Shown here piece after piece: positions 32,612-42,106 of a stretch of DNA of 64,000 nucleotides. Position 1 is the stretch's first letter, and each line of letters opens with the position of its first letter. This DNA is from JAZLIT01 sp045617525 (GTDB lineage Bacteria > Bacillota > Bacilli > Bacillales_A > Planococcaceae), in NCBI GenBank assembly GCA_045617525.1, contig JAZLIT010000217.1, forward strand, positions 34,949-98,948. The letters are read 5' to 3'. The notes under the pieces were generated by a model, which searched no databases, was not told the origin of the DNA, and saw only the letters and a program-made list of their open reading frames with translations. Made by a program: the position numbers and the translations under genes.

Positions 32612-34919
32612 CGGGCTTTATTTTGCCATTGTGACAATTATTGCAGTAGTCGGTGTGTATGAATCTACCTATTTGCTTTTTCTAATAGTGCCGTTAGTGG
32701 GGTGGCTATTATTTAAGCGAATTGCAAAAGCCGTAGTTTTCAGTGTCATTCTGTTAGCTCTAGTGGCTTTTGCGTATTTTTCGTTGAGTATACAAGAGAC
32801 TGACTTAGACATGGAGAAACCGCAGCTTATGACAATTTCTGGTGGTGTTAAAATAAACGGGCAAAGTATGCGTGGCTTTATGAAAACGGAGCAAAATGAG
32901 TCTGTATATTTTTCGTATCAACTAAAATCAGAGCAGGAAAAACAGTGGTTTTCTGAACGGTCCTTGGCGGGTCTTCGATTTATTGTCGCTGGGCAGTTGG
33001 ATGAGGAAGAGTCTTCAGCTCATCGATATGCATTTAATATGCAAACCTATTTAAAAAGTAAAGATTCAATTGGTCCGTTAACGATTCAATCTTTGCAATT
33101 TTATGACGAAGAAAAATCATTGCTTTACACGCTCGCTAAGCAACGTTTTAATGTGAAGCAACATATAGAGCAAACCTTCCCTAAAACTCTTGTAGCCGAG
33201 GCGCAGGCCCTTTTAATTGGCTTGCAAGATAATGTGGATGGTGAAATGACGCGTGCCTATCAAAAATTAGGTATCACGCATCTATTTGCGATATCGGGTT
33301 TGCATATCGCGTTGCTTTCTTTTTTATTTTATCAAGTGTTATTACGGTGCCATATTCGGGTAGAAATTGCCACGATTTCCCTATTGGTGATTTTACCGCT
33401 ATATGCAATATTGGCAGGTGGCGCGCCATCTGTTTGGCGTGCGGTAGCGGTAGTGTTATTTATTGCTGCTGCGAAATTTATCAAGTGGCATGTTCCAATC
33501 GAGGATGCACTTTCCTATAGCTGTGTTTTCTTTTTATTGTTTACCCCACACGTCCTCTATCAAATTGGTTTTCAATTATCCTACTTAGCTACGTTTAGCT
33601 TAATTTTCTCCAGTCGCATTTTAATGCGTTCCTCTAATTTATTCATTCAAAATTTTTATATGACGCTTGTTAGTCAGCTTATTGTTTACCCACTTTTACT
33701 GCTCCATTTTTATGAAATGAGCTTATCCTCTTTTATCGCAAATATTTTTTTCGTTCCTCTTTTTTCTTTTATTATTCTCCCGATGAATATTGTATTGTTG
33801 CTGCTAAGTTATTACTGGAAATTTGGTGCATATTTTCTTTTTGCGCTGTATGAACCGTGTCGCGAAATGTTGGCACATCTGGTATTACTGTTGATGGATA
33901 TACCTTATCAAATGTGGGTGCCAGGAAAGCCGACAATCATGTGGATGGTGTTTCTGTATGTATCTGTTGTTATAGCGCTTTATATGTTGGATAAAAGGGC
34001 GCGTTTAATACAGATTTCAGGGATTCTTCTTATTCCCGCGTTGATTTTTTCGTATCGATTTATAACGGACGACGCCCTCCATATTAGCTATATTAATGTT
34101 GGGCAGGGTGATAGTATTTTAATCGAATTGCCAAGGCGCAAAGAGGTGTATTTAATCGACTCGGGCGGTCTACTACGCTTTAATAGTGAAACTTGGAAGG
34201 AACGCAATGAACTGTATGAAGTTGGGCGTCAAATAGTGGTGCCCTATTTAAAGGGCAAGGGTATAGCGTCTCTGGATAAGCTCGTTATTACACACGCGGA
34301 CGCGGATCATGTTGAAGGGGCAGAGGAATTACTGCGAGAAATACGCGTGCATGAAATTCATATTACACCGAATAGTGGTGGGGATTCCTCAATGGCGGAT
34401 TTGCTTGCTGAGGCGAAACGTAGGCAGGTACCGCTAAAGGAAAAGTCTTCAGGTGAAAGTTGGCGCGTTGGTGAGACGGAATTTCATTATCTTTGGCCAT
34501 TTGATACAGAGTATAAAGGAAATAATGATTCATTAGTGTTACTTCTAGGACAAGGTTCGTTCCGTGCGATATTTACTGGTGATTTAGAAGCGGAGGGTGA
34601 GGCAGAACTATTGGAGCATTACGGGCCTTATTTAAAAGATTTAACGATTGTAAAGGCAGGGCATCACGGGAGTAAAACAAGTAGTTCCGAAGCGTTTGTG
34701 GCGCACACAAATGCGCAATTAACGATTTTCACTGCTGGAAAAAATAATCGCTATAATCATCCTGCGAAAGAAGTTGTAAAACGGTATGAGGCAAGAGGGC
34801 TTCCCTATATGGTGACGGGGCTAGATGGAACGATCGAGGTACTAGTTGAAAATGAGCGTGTAACTTACCGGAACTGGGCGCAAGAGTATGCCCAAAAGAA
34901 AAAGGCTTCGTCGCACTGA
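32589..34919 (+). CDS. comEC: competence protein ComEC/Rec2 (DNA uptake channel)
   Basis: Polytopic membrane protein forming the DNA entry channel, with a C-terminal metallo-beta-lactamase domain thought to degrade one strand. Visible: N-terminal membrane helices and DUF4131-like region, the Competence domain (LFAISGLHIALLSFLF, LAGGAPSVWRAV) with about nine helices, and from about residue 500 INVGQGDSILIELP and THADADHVEGAE. 776 aa, full length. TTG start inside the comEB 3' end after AAAGGA, so translation is coupled to comEB. Confidence 0.93.
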   Translation: MAASFKYNGLYFAIVTIIAVVGVYESTYLLFLIVPLVGWLLFKRIAKAVVFSVILLALVAFAYFSLSIQETDLDMEKPQLMTISGGVKINGQSMRGFMKTEQNESVYFSYQLKSEQEKQWFSERSLAGLRFIVAGQLDEEESSAHRYAFNMQTYLKSKDSIGPLTIQSLQFYDEEKSLLYTLAKQRFNVKQHIEQTFPKTLVAEAQALLIGLQDNVDGEMTRAYQKLGITHLFAISGLHIALLSFLFYQVLLRCHIRVEIATISLLVILPLYAILAGGAPSVWRAVAVVLFIAAAKFIKWHVPIEDALSYSCVFFLLFTPHVLYQIGFQLSYLATFSLIFSSRILMRSSNLFIQNFYMTLVSQLIVYPLLLLHFYEMSLSSFIANIFFVPLFSFIILPMNIVLLLLSYYWKFGAYFLFALYEPCREMLAHLVLLLMDIPYQMWVPGKPTIMWMVFLYVSVVIALYMLDKRARLIQISGILLIPALIFSYRFITDDALHISYINVGQGDSILIELPRRKEVYLIDSGGLLRFNSETWKERNELYEVGRQIVVPYLKGKGIASLDKLVITHADADHVEGAEELLREIRVHEIHITPNSGGDSSMADLLAEAKRRQVPLKEKSSGESWRVGETEFHYLWPFDTEYKGNNDSLVLLLGQGSFRAIFTGDLEAEGEAELLEHYGPYLKDLTIVKAGHHGSKTSSSEAFVAHTNAQLTIFTAGKNNRYNHPAKEVVKRYEARGLPYMVTGLDGTIEVLVENERVTYRNWAQEYAQKKKASSH

Positions 34920-34934
34920 CGAAGCCTTTTTCAT
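34898..34934. terminator. bidirectional terminator overlapping the comEC stop codon
   Basis: A perfect 15-bp stem (34898-34912 with 34918-34932) with a 5-base loop, A run before and T run after. The comEC stop codon (34917-34919) lies in it. It separates the converging comEC and yqzM-like genes. Confidence 0.85.
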
Positions 34935-34944
34935 GCATTTTAAA

Positions 34945-35115
34945 TTAGCGAGTTGCTACTTCTATTACTGCTGCAATAACGAACATGATTGTGAAGCAAC
35001 CAAATGCCCAAATAACCCCTGTTGCAGCGTCGAAAATGTCGTTACGTTGAGATGCGCGTCCGCGCCCTTCGAATGGGTTTTCAGATACGTAGTTAGCATC
35101 GTTATCGTGTGCCAT
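34945..35115 (-). CDS. yqzM: YqzM-like small membrane protein, 56 aa
   Basis: A short reverse-strand frame with a strong SD (AGGAGGG, before ATG 35115). The polar N-terminus is about 30 residues (contains NPFEGRGRASQRND); one hydrophobic helix follows at about 33-52 (GVIWAFGCFTIMFVIAAVI). Size, position between comEC and holA, the RND-plus-helix pattern and the reverse orientation match yqzM of B. subtilis. Function unknown. Confidence 0.75.
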   Translation of the reverse strand: MAHDNDANYVSENPFEGRGRASQRNDIFDAATGVIWAFGCFTIMFVIAAVIEVATR

Positions 35116-35228
35116 AAAATATCCCTCCTAATTCAAAATTTATTATAAATTATTCCATTTTAAAAAGCTATATAGTTCTGATAATTTAGAATGATTGCTC
35201 TATTCGATTATGACTTATTTTATTCACA

Positions 35229-35257
35229 TTCGCAACTTGTTAAAAAAGTTGTATACT
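35229..35257 (+). promoter_or_regulatory. probable sigma-A promoter of holA
   Basis: TTCGCA (35229-35234), 17-base spacer, TATACT (35252-35257), 35 bases before the holA start. Confidence 0.45.
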
Positions 35258-35291
35258 AATATTTACGATAGAAAGGGGGCTCGCATTAATA

Positions 35292-36299
35292 ATGTTTACA
35301 AAAGTATGGAAAGATTTTCAAAGTGGTAAGTTTGAGCCTGTCTACTTAATTGTTGGTGAAGAAAGCTTTTTTGTGGATGAAACGATACGTAAATTCAAGA
35401 CTGCATTTCCGGAAGAGGAAATGGAGCTTTTAACGTTTGATTTAGAGGAACAACCAATTGATTTTGTTATAGATGAAGCTGACACCATTCCATTTTTCAC
35501 AGAACGGAAAATGATAATCGCGAAAAATGCATCGTTTTTAAAAGCAACGGAAAAGGGTAAGGAAAAGATTAATCATGATTTAAAACGTCTTGAAAATTGG
35601 CTTGCCCATCCATCTGATACAGCAGTGACAATTTTTATCGCGCCGTATGAAAAGTTAGATGAACGTAAAAAAGTGACGAAGCTAATGAAAGAAAAGAGCG
35701 TGTTACTAAATGCTGTTACGCCACAAAATCATGATTTGACAACGTGGATAAAATCGGAAGCCTCTGCGAATGGCAAGAAGATTTCAGCTACTGCAATTGA
35801 TAAGCTAGTCGAGATGGTGGGCGGGAACATGCTACAATTGCGCCAAGAAATAGAGAAACTCAGCTTGTATTTGGGTGATGAGCAGGAAATTCGCGTAAGT
35901 TTAGTCGAAGATTTAGTGGCCAAAACACTAGAGCATGATGCATTTAAAATGCTTAATGCATTTCTTGAACATCGCACAAAAGAGGCGCTTGAAATTTACC
36001 ATGATTTATTGCGCCAAAAAGAAGAGCCAATTAAGTTAGTTGGGTTACTTGCTTCAAATATTCGTGCCATGAGTAATATTTTCTTTTTGCAGCAAAAGGG
36101 CTATCACCCGCAGCAAATTGCAAAGCAACTGAAAATGCATCCTTACCGTGTGAAATTAATAACAGAACAGCATAACCGTCCTTCAAATGAGCGTTTGATG
36201 CAGGCGCTTTATAAATTAGCTGAAATTGATTTGCAGTTGAAGTCGGTAAGTGGTAATCGTGAACGTTACCTAGAATTATTTTTATTAAAACCATTATAA
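35292..36299 (+). CDS. holA: DNA polymerase III subunit delta
   Basis: Clamp-loader subunit that opens the beta sliding clamp. Visible: VYLIVGEESFFVDETI at the N-terminus, IIAKNASFL, an AAA+-like fold without a functional Walker A (normal for delta), and the C-terminal collar domain (LVGLLASNIRAMSNI, LKMHPYRVKLI, YKLAEIDLQLKS). 335 aa. GGGGG lies rather far (about 13 bases) before the ATG. Same place as yqeN in B. subtilis. Confidence 0.93.
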   Translation: MFTKVWKDFQSGKFEPVYLIVGEESFFVDETIRKFKTAFPEEEMELLTFDLEEQPIDFVIDEADTIPFFTERKMIIAKNASFLKATEKGKEKINHDLKRLENWLAHPSDTAVTIFIAPYEKLDERKKVTKLMKEKSVLLNAVTPQNHDLTTWIKSEASANGKKISATAIDKLVEMVGGNMLQLRQEIEKLSLYLGDEQEIRVSLVEDLVAKTLEHDAFKMLNAFLEHRTKEALEIYHDLLRQKEEPIKLVGLLASNIRAMSNIFFLQQKGYHPQQIAKQLKMHPYRVKLITEQHNRPSNERLMQALYKLAEIDLQLKSVSGNRERYLELFLLKPL

Positions 36300-36303
36300 A
36301 ATA

Positions 36304-36342
36304 AAAAGGATGGCCACTCATTATGAGTAGCCATCCTTTTTG
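36304..36342. terminator. intrinsic terminator after holA
   Basis: AAAAAGGATGGC/GCCATCCTTTTT stem with an inner ACTCA/TGAGT pair; A and T runs on both sides make it usable in both directions. Confidence 0.85.
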
Positions 36343-36363
36343 TGGGTTTTCCGACATAACAAC

Positions 36364-36397
36364 GAAAAAAGCTAGTTACTTATAAAGTAACTAGCCT
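36364..36397 (-). terminator. intrinsic terminator of rpsT
   Basis: GCTAGTTACTT/AAGTAACTAGC stem; on the reverse strand followed by TTTTTTC, 13 bases after the rpsT stop. Confidence 0.85.
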
Positions 36398-36409
36398 TAC
36401 GTGACGGTA

Positions 36410-36658
36410 TTAAGCTTTTTTAGCTAAACGAGACTTTTTACGAGAAGCCGCGTTTTTGTGGATAAGCCCTTTAGAAGCAGCTTTATCTAATGCTTTAGAA
36501 GCAGCAAGTACTAATTCTTGTGCGTTTTCAGCACCAGTAGCGATTGCGTTTTCAGCTTTTTTAACTTGTGTACGCATTGCAGACTTAGCTTGAGAGTTTG
36601 CAGCGTGAGCTTTTTCAGCAACTTTTACACGTTTGATTGCAGATTTAATGTTTGGCAT
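36410..36658 (-). CDS. rpsT: 30S ribosomal protein S20
   Basis: Small basic helical protein that binds 16S rRNA early in 30S assembly. 82 aa: MPNIKSAIKRVKVAEKAHA at the N-terminus and GLIHKNAASRKKSRLAKKA at the C-terminus are standard. ATG 36658 is seven bases after a perfect AGGAGGTG; the frame is open three codons further upstream. Reverse to holA and gpr, as in B. subtilis. Confidence 0.98.
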   Translation of the reverse strand: MPNIKSAIKRVKVAEKAHAANSQAKSAMRTQVKKAENAIATGAENAQELVLAASKALDKAASKGLIHKNAASRKKSRLAKKA

Positions 36659-36692
36659 AACTTTCACCTCCTAATATTATAGGTACGAGATG

Positions 36693-36721
36693 AGTATCTT
36701 CTCACTTATTTCATGTGTCAA
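36693..36721 (-). promoter_or_regulatory. sigma-A promoter of rpsT
   Basis: On the reverse strand consensus TTGACA, 17-base spacer, GATACT; about 35 bases before rpsT. It overlaps the possible forespore promoter of gpr on the other strand. Confidence 0.6.
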
Positions 36722-36740
36722 TACAACAAAAATCATTTTA
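36711..36740 (+). promoter_or_regulatory. possible sigma-G promoter of gpr
   Basis: TCATG (4/5 to GHATR), 18-base spacer, CATTTTA (fits CATWHTA). gpr is a forespore gene in B. subtilis. The elements are short, so chance matches are possible. Confidence 0.35.
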
Positions 36741-36824
36741 TCAAATGCTGAAAGTAAATGCAATAGATAAATGCAAAGAATATTTACTTGACACTTTGGA
36801 CACTCTGAGAATAGAGGTGATTCT

Positions 36825-37862
36825 ATGGATAAAATAAATTGGAACCGCACCGATTTGATAGACGAAAGCGAAGAAATTGTCTCGCATCGTACAAAATTGG
36901 AGCAACAAAAATTACAGCAACAGGACGGTGTGAAATTTACTGAGGGGCAAATAAAGCGCGTAAAAATCACAAAGGTAGAGGTAGATGAGCAAGGTGCTGA
37001 AGCGATTCAAAAGAAAAGTGGGCAATATATTACGTTAACTATCCCAACGTTAACGATAGAAGACGATGATGGACTGCAACAGCTTGAAAAAAGTTTAATT
37101 AAATCGTTGAAAGAAATGCATCAATCAATCAAATTTACGTCACAAGATAAAATTTTAGTCATTGGACTGGGCAATAAAACAATTACACCAGATGCAGTCG
37201 GTCCTTACACAATCGATGCGATGCAAAAAGGGAAGCTAGAATTAGATGGAGATCCATTTATTTTATTTGCACCGGGTGTAACTGGACAAACAGGCTATGA
37301 AACGAGTGAATTTGTGAAAGCACTCGCAGATAAAATTCAACCAGCGCTCATAATAATTATCGATGCACTTGCGACTAGGGGAAGTGATCGCCTTTGTCGT
37401 ACCATTCAATTGACGGATACAGGTATTCATCCGGGGTCAGGTGTAGGGAACGAACGAGCAGAAATATCTTATGAATCAATGGGTGTACCTGTTTCTGCAA
37501 TTGGGATTCCAACTGTTGTGGGTGGGCCAGTTCTTGTATCAGATGCCGTAGAGCGTGTTTTTAAGTCGATAGCGGCGAAAATACATGAAAGAGGTAAACC
37601 ATCAAGCAAATTGTCTGTAACGCCGATTACGCCCTCTGATGAGCCGATAGACATGTCCGTAACAGAAACAATTTTCGGGGAATGGGTGAATTGGCCAAAG
37701 GAAGACCGGCAACAACTTTTTCAAGAGGTGCTTTCAAATCAAGTGGATCAACTCATTGTTACGCCGAAAGAAGTGGATATTTGGGTAATTCATTATTCAA
37801 TCATCATTACAAATGCTTTATTTGCATGGGCTAAATCAAATATTCCTAAAGCTGAAAATTAA
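36825..37862 (+). CDS. gpr: spore germination protease GPR
   Basis: Autoprocessed forespore protease that degrades small acid-soluble proteins at germination. Visible: short propeptide-like N-terminus with RTDLIDE, IVGL-type segment VIGLGNKTITPDAVGP, FAPGVTGQTGYETSE, IIDALATRGSDRLCRTIQ, the strongly conserved ISDTGIHPGSGVGN-type motif (here LTDTGIHPGSGVGN), and GVPVSAIGIPTVV. 345 aa, slightly short against about 370 in B. subtilis. Followed by spoIIP as in B. subtilis. Confidence 0.94.
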   Translation: MDKINWNRTDLIDESEEIVSHRTKLEQQKLQQQDGVKFTEGQIKRVKITKVEVDEQGAEAIQKKSGQYITLTIPTLTIEDDDGLQQLEKSLIKSLKEMHQSIKFTSQDKILVIGLGNKTITPDAVGPYTIDAMQKGKLELDGDPFILFAPGVTGQTGYETSEFVKALADKIQPALIIIIDALATRGSDRLCRTIQLTDTGIHPGSGVGNERAEISYESMGVPVSAIGIPTVVGGPVLVSDAVERVFKSIAAKIHERGKPSSKLSVTPITPSDEPIDMSVTETIFGEWVNWPKEDRQQLFQEVLSNQVDQLIVTPKEVDIWVIHYSIIITNALFAWAKSNIPKAEN

Positions 37863-37916
37863 AGTTCTAAAAATCCCCTCACTTCCATAATGTAGAGAAA
37901 GAGAGGGGGCGCTTTC

Positions 37917-38723
37917 GTGCAAGGGATGAAATTATTTATGACGTTGCTTGTAGTACTATTTATCTTTCCAATTATTATAAGTCAGCTTCCAATCAAGCAA
38001 ACGGCCACAAAGATTGAAAGAAGCGCGGAGCCAAATCCAGTTGCATTTGCAGCGAATTTAAGTTTAGGGACGGAGCAACAACTAAAAGCGGAAAAGAATA
38101 TACTTATTTATTATTCGCATCCTGAAGAAGCGTATAAGCCGATTACATTGGCAACGAATGGTGTTCAAACAGTATCCCATCAGCAAACTAATATTGCTTC
38201 ATTGGCTACGCTAATGGAACAATATTTTGATTTGCATCAAATAAATGCTGATATTTTGAATGTAGATGTACCGCAAGAGATACAAAAGCTAGGTTTGCAA
38301 TATAAACATTCATACTCGGTTGTGCGTCCATATGTGGAGCAAGCATTATCAAATAAATCCTATGATTTAATCATTGATTTCCACCGTGATGCAGCAAAAA
38401 AGTCCGTTACGACGACGTCATATGATAATTTATCTTATGCACGGACGGCCTTTGTGGTTGGTGGGAAGCATGATGCCTACGAAGGTAATTATGCTTACGC
38501 TGAAATGTTGCATCACATTATGGATGAAATGGTTCCGAATATTTCGCGCGGAATAATAAAGAAAAAAGAAGCAGGAGCAAACGGGATTTATAATCAAGAT
38601 TTAGCACGCAATATGATTCTTGTTGAGCTTGGAGGTATTGATAATACAGAGGAAGAGCTCGTACGGACAATCGCAGTAGTATCGCGAGCAGTTGCAAAAA
38701 TGCTAGTAAACGAGCAATTGTAA
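37917..38723 (+). CDS. spoIIP: stage II sporulation protein P (amidase/endopeptidase)
   Basis: Cell-wall amidase of the SpoIID-SpoIIM-SpoIIP engulfment complex. Visible: N-terminal membrane anchor (about 5-22), then the amidase domain with ILIYYSHPEEAY (His and Glu zinc-ligand region), LIIDFHRDAA, and NGIYNQDLARNMILVELGG. 268 aa, shorter than B. subtilis SpoIIP because the linker after the anchor is short. GTG start with AGAGGGGG upstream. Confidence 0.92.
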   Translation: MQGMKLFMTLLVVLFIFPIIISQLPIKQTATKIERSAEPNPVAFAANLSLGTEQQLKAEKNILIYYSHPEEAYKPITLATNGVQTVSHQQTNIASLATLMEQYFDLHQINADILNVDVPQEIQKLGLQYKHSYSVVRPYVEQALSNKSYDLIIDFHRDAAKKSVTTTSYDNLSYARTAFVVGGKHDAYEGNYAYAEMLHHIMDEMVPNISRGIIKKKEAGANGIYNQDLARNMILVELGGIDNTEEELVRTIAVVSRAVAKMLVNEQL

Positions 38724-38788
38724 ATCGTAAAGAAGTTGATAATGTTTTTCTGCAATATCAAAAAAGCATGGATAGTTTCACTCTAACA

Positions 38789-38818
38789 TTGCTAAAGAGC
38801 AGGTAATACTGCTATAAT
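38789..38818 (+). promoter_or_regulatory. sigma-A promoter (extended -10) of lepA
   Basis: TTGCTA (38789-38794), 18-base spacer, TGC-TATAAT with a consensus -10 (38813-38818), 33 bases before lepA. Confidence 0.6.
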
Positions 38819-38850
38819 TCAACTTAGTTTATATAGGAGTGGGCGAAAAC

Positions 38851-40680
38851 ATGAACAGAGAAGAACGTTTAAAACGACAAGAGAATATTCGAAATTTCTC
38901 TATTATTGCACATATTGACCACGGGAAGTCGACTTTAGCTGACCGTATTTTAGAAAAAACACAGACAGTTACACAACGTGAGATGAAACATCAATTACTA
39001 GATTCTATGGATTTAGAGCGTGAACGTGGTATCACAATTAAATTAAATGCCGTTCAGTTGAAATACAAAGCGAAAAACGGTGAAACGTACACATTACACT
39101 TAATCGACACACCAGGACACGTCGATTTCACGTATGAGGTATCCCGTTCACTAGCAGCTTGTGAAGGTGCAATTTTAGTAGTTGACGCTGCACAAGGTAT
39201 TGAAGCTCAAACTTTAGCGAATGTTTACCTTGCTATTGACAATGATTTGGAAATTTTACCAGTTATCAACAAAATTGATTTACCTGCGGCTGATCCAGAG
39301 CGCGTACGTGCAGAAGTGGAAGACGTTATTGGTCTTGATGCATCTGAAGCGGTACTTGCTTCTGCAAAAGCGGGCATCGGTATTGAAGAAATCTTAGAGC
39401 AAATTGTTGAGAAAGTACCAGCGCCAAAAGGTGATCCTGATGCTCCTCTGCAAGCGCTAATTTTTGATTCTGTTTATGATCCGTATAAAGGTGTAATAAT
39501 CTCTATTCGTATAATGCAGGGTAGAGTTAAATCTGGCGATCGAATCCGTATGATGGCTACTGGTGCAGAATTCGAAGTAATCGAAGTTGGTATTCATACA
39601 CCAAAAATAGTGCCTCAGCAAGAATTAACGGTTGGTGATGTAGGTTACTTAACCGCTTCTATCAAGAATGTTGGTGATACACGTGTAGGTGATACCGTTA
39701 CATTTGCTGGACCTAATGGTTCTACAGAAGCACTTGAAGGTTACCGTAGATTAAACCCGATGGTATATTGTGGTCTTTATCCAATCGATACTGCAAGATA
39801 CAATGACTTACGTGAAGCGTTAGAAAAGCTTGAATTAAATGACTCTGCATTACAATATGAGCCAGAAACATCTCAAGCATTAGGCTTTGGTTTCCGTTGT
39901 GGATTCTTAGGTCTTCTACACATGGAAATTATTCAAGAGCGTATTGAGCGCGAGTTTAACATTGATTTAATCACAACAGCTCCATCGGTAATTTATGAAG
40001 TAAATCTAACGGATGGCACGTCTCTAAAAGTAGATAATCCATCAATGATGCCAGATCCTCAAAAAATCGAGCGCATTGAAGAGCCATACGTAAAAGCGAC
40101 AATCATGGTACCAAACGAATACGTAGGTGCCGTAATGGAGCTTTGTCAAAAGAAACGTGGTAATTTCTCAGGCATGGACTATATCGATACAACACGCGTG
40201 AAAATTGTCTATGAAATGCCTTTAGCAGAAATTGTTTACGATTTCTTTGATTTCTTAAAATCAAATACAAAAGGGTATGCATCTTTTGACTATGAGTTAA
40301 TTGGCTACCAACCTTCGAAATTAAGTAAGATGGATATTTTATTAAACGGCGAGCAAGTCGATGCCTTAAGCTTCATCGTGCATAAAGACTTCGCATATGA
40401 GCGTGGGAAAATCATTGTTGAGAAATTAAAAGAATTAATTCCACGTCAACAATTCGAAGTACCTGTTCAAGCAGCAATTGGGCAAAAAGTTATTGCCCGT
40501 TCAACAATTAAATCGATGGGTAAAAACGTTCTTGCAAAATGTTACGGTGGTGACATTTCACGTAAACGTAAATTACTTGATAAGCAAAAAGCTGGTAAGA
40601 AACGTATGAAACAAGTAGGTTCAGTTGAAGTGCCACAAGAGGCATTCATGGCTGTACTGAAAATGGACGATTCGAAATAA
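38851..40680 (+). CDS. lepA: translation elongation factor 4 (LepA)
   Basis: Ribosome-associated GTPase. Visible: G1 AHIDHGKST, G2 region RGITIK, G3 DTPGH, G4 NKIDLP, G5 SAKAGIG, domain II beta barrel, EF-G-like domains III and V, and the LepA-specific C-terminal domain ending in KQVGSVEVPQEAFMAVLK. 609 aa. ATG 38851 is chosen; a GTG four codons earlier lies inside the SD AGGAGTGG. Confidence 0.97.
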   Translation: MNREERLKRQENIRNFSIIAHIDHGKSTLADRILEKTQTVTQREMKHQLLDSMDLERERGITIKLNAVQLKYKAKNGETYTLHLIDTPGHVDFTYEVSRSLAACEGAILVVDAAQGIEAQTLANVYLAIDNDLEILPVINKIDLPAADPERVRAEVEDVIGLDASEAVLASAKAGIGIEEILEQIVEKVPAPKGDPDAPLQALIFDSVYDPYKGVIISIRIMQGRVKSGDRIRMMATGAEFEVIEVGIHTPKIVPQQELTVGDVGYLTASIKNVGDTRVGDTVTFAGPNGSTEALEGYRRLNPMVYCGLYPIDTARYNDLREALEKLELNDSALQYEPETSQALGFGFRCGFLGLLHMEIIQERIEREFNIDLITTAPSVIYEVNLTDGTSLKVDNPSMMPDPQKIERIEEPYVKATIMVPNEYVGAVMELCQKKRGNFSGMDYIDTTRVKIVYEMPLAEIVYDFFDFLKSNTKGYASFDYELIGYQPSKLSKMDILLNGEQVDALSFIVHKDFAYERGKIIVEKLKELIPRQQFEVPVQAAIGQKVIARSTIKSMGKNVLAKCYGGDISRKRKLLDKQKAGKKRMKQVGSVEVPQEAFMAVLKMDDSK

Positions 40681-40688
40681 AGCTGATT

Positions 40689-40734
40689 AAAGAAGCTAAA
40701 CCGTTGTTTTAATGACGGTTTAGCTTCTTTTTTT
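40689..40734 (+). terminator. intrinsic terminator after lepA
   Basis: AAAGAAGCTAAACCGT/ACGGTTTAGCTTCTTT stem followed by a T run. Confidence 0.88.
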
Positions 40735-40875
40735 GTTTTATGGTTAGTTAACTTTAGAAGCAACAGAACATTTTTTTTGCCTAATTGTAGAGTAGAATAT
40801 CAAATGGTACTAGTAAATTTTGGATATTAATTACTTTTTTGGTTGTTTATTTTAAAGGTGGAGGCACGAATAAGA

Positions 40876-42053
40876 ATGTGTAGATGGGTAGGCAATTTAA
40901 TGACTAGCGTTTTAGTAGTAGGATCGCTATTTATTTCAGGTAGTGCATATGCGAGTAATTATTCTGTTGAAATTGACGGGAAGAAAGTGGACCTTTCTGT
41001 TGAGGAGATTCAAGGTAGGATTTATTTGCCACTAACAGATATTATAAATACGTTGGAAGTTAAAAATGAGTGCAACCAAATGAAAAGCGAGCGATATTAT
41101 AAAGATAAAACCATTACGATTGACGTAAAAGGTCAAATAATTTCAGATGGTGAGAAAACAGGGAATTATAATATATTTAATATAGATGGTAGTACTTTTG
41201 TGCCGATTCGTGCGGTGAGTGAATTGCTTGGGTTTATCGTAACTTATGAAGCATCAAATTTATTAGTTTCAATTGTTTCTCAAGATGCAATACCGATTTC
41301 ATTTATTTCAAATGATCGAATGGCAAATGCTTCGAATATAAGACCTATAGATTTCAAAGAACATATGTATGCATTAAAAAAAGCTGGTTATACACCGATT
41401 GATCCGAATGAATTACATAAAAATTTAAATGTGAATTAGAACTTCCTAATAATCCAATTTTAATTACATTTGATGATGGTTATGAAGATAATTATACATA
41501 CGCATATCCGATTTTAAGAGAGTTAAATTTTAAAGCGACTATTTTTATTATTATTAGTAGCGTAATTTTAGAAAATAAAAATCATAGTGCAAATGGGAGT
41601 ATTCCAAAATTAAGTTGGCAACAAATATATGAAATGAGCGATCTTATTACAATTCAAAATCATACATATGATTCTCATAAAAAAACTGAAACTAATGACC
41701 GTAATTTTTTAGGGATGATTGCAACACCAATGAAAATAAATGGTATAGGGAAAATCAAAATGAATACGAGACTTGAATTACAAATGAAATTTATAAATCT
41801 GACTGAAATTAAGAAGCATTTAGGCTATGGGTCTGTTATTTTTAGTTATCCTTATGGTGAGTTTAGCGGAACGGCAAAAACGGTATTAAAAAAATTAGGA
41901 ATTCCATTAGCGGTAACGGTGAATAAAGGATCTGTTCGTAAAGAAGATAATCGATATGAACTGAAGCGTATAACTGTAGATGGAAATATGACTGTAAAAA
42001 GTTTAATTGCTGCAATTGAAAAAAGTAAAGTGTCCTCAGTTAGTGGTCATTAA
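40876..42053 (+). pseudogene. frameshifted polysaccharide deacetylase with N-terminal copper-amine-oxidase-like domain
   Basis: The first frame (to stop 41437-41439) has a signal peptide ending AYA-S (about residue 26) and a copper-amine-oxidase-N-like stalk domain (IYLPLTDIINTL, FVPIRAVSELLGF). The NodB deacetylase domain continues at once in the -1 frame to 42053: LITFDDGYED (motif 1), IQNHTYDSH (motif 2), SYPYGEFSGTA (motif 3). The frames overlap only from 41421 to 41436, and the heptamer A-AAT-TTA at 41421-41427 fits a -1 slippery site. A broken gene is the simpler reading; programmed frameshifting is possible. AAGGTGGAGG lies 12 bases before ATG 40876. It sits between lepA and hemW, adjacent in B. 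subtilis, and is very AT-rich, so it looks inserted. Confidence 0.75.
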
Positions 42054-42061
42054 AATAAATT

Positions 42062-42106
42062 AAATGCATTGAATTCAAAAAGGTAAAAAATTAAATGCAT
42101 TTTTTA
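42062..42106 (+). terminator. probable terminator after the deacetylase
   Basis: AAATGCAT/ATGCATTT arms (42062-42069 with 42095-42102) followed by T; long AT-rich loop, so moderate support. Confidence 0.5.
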
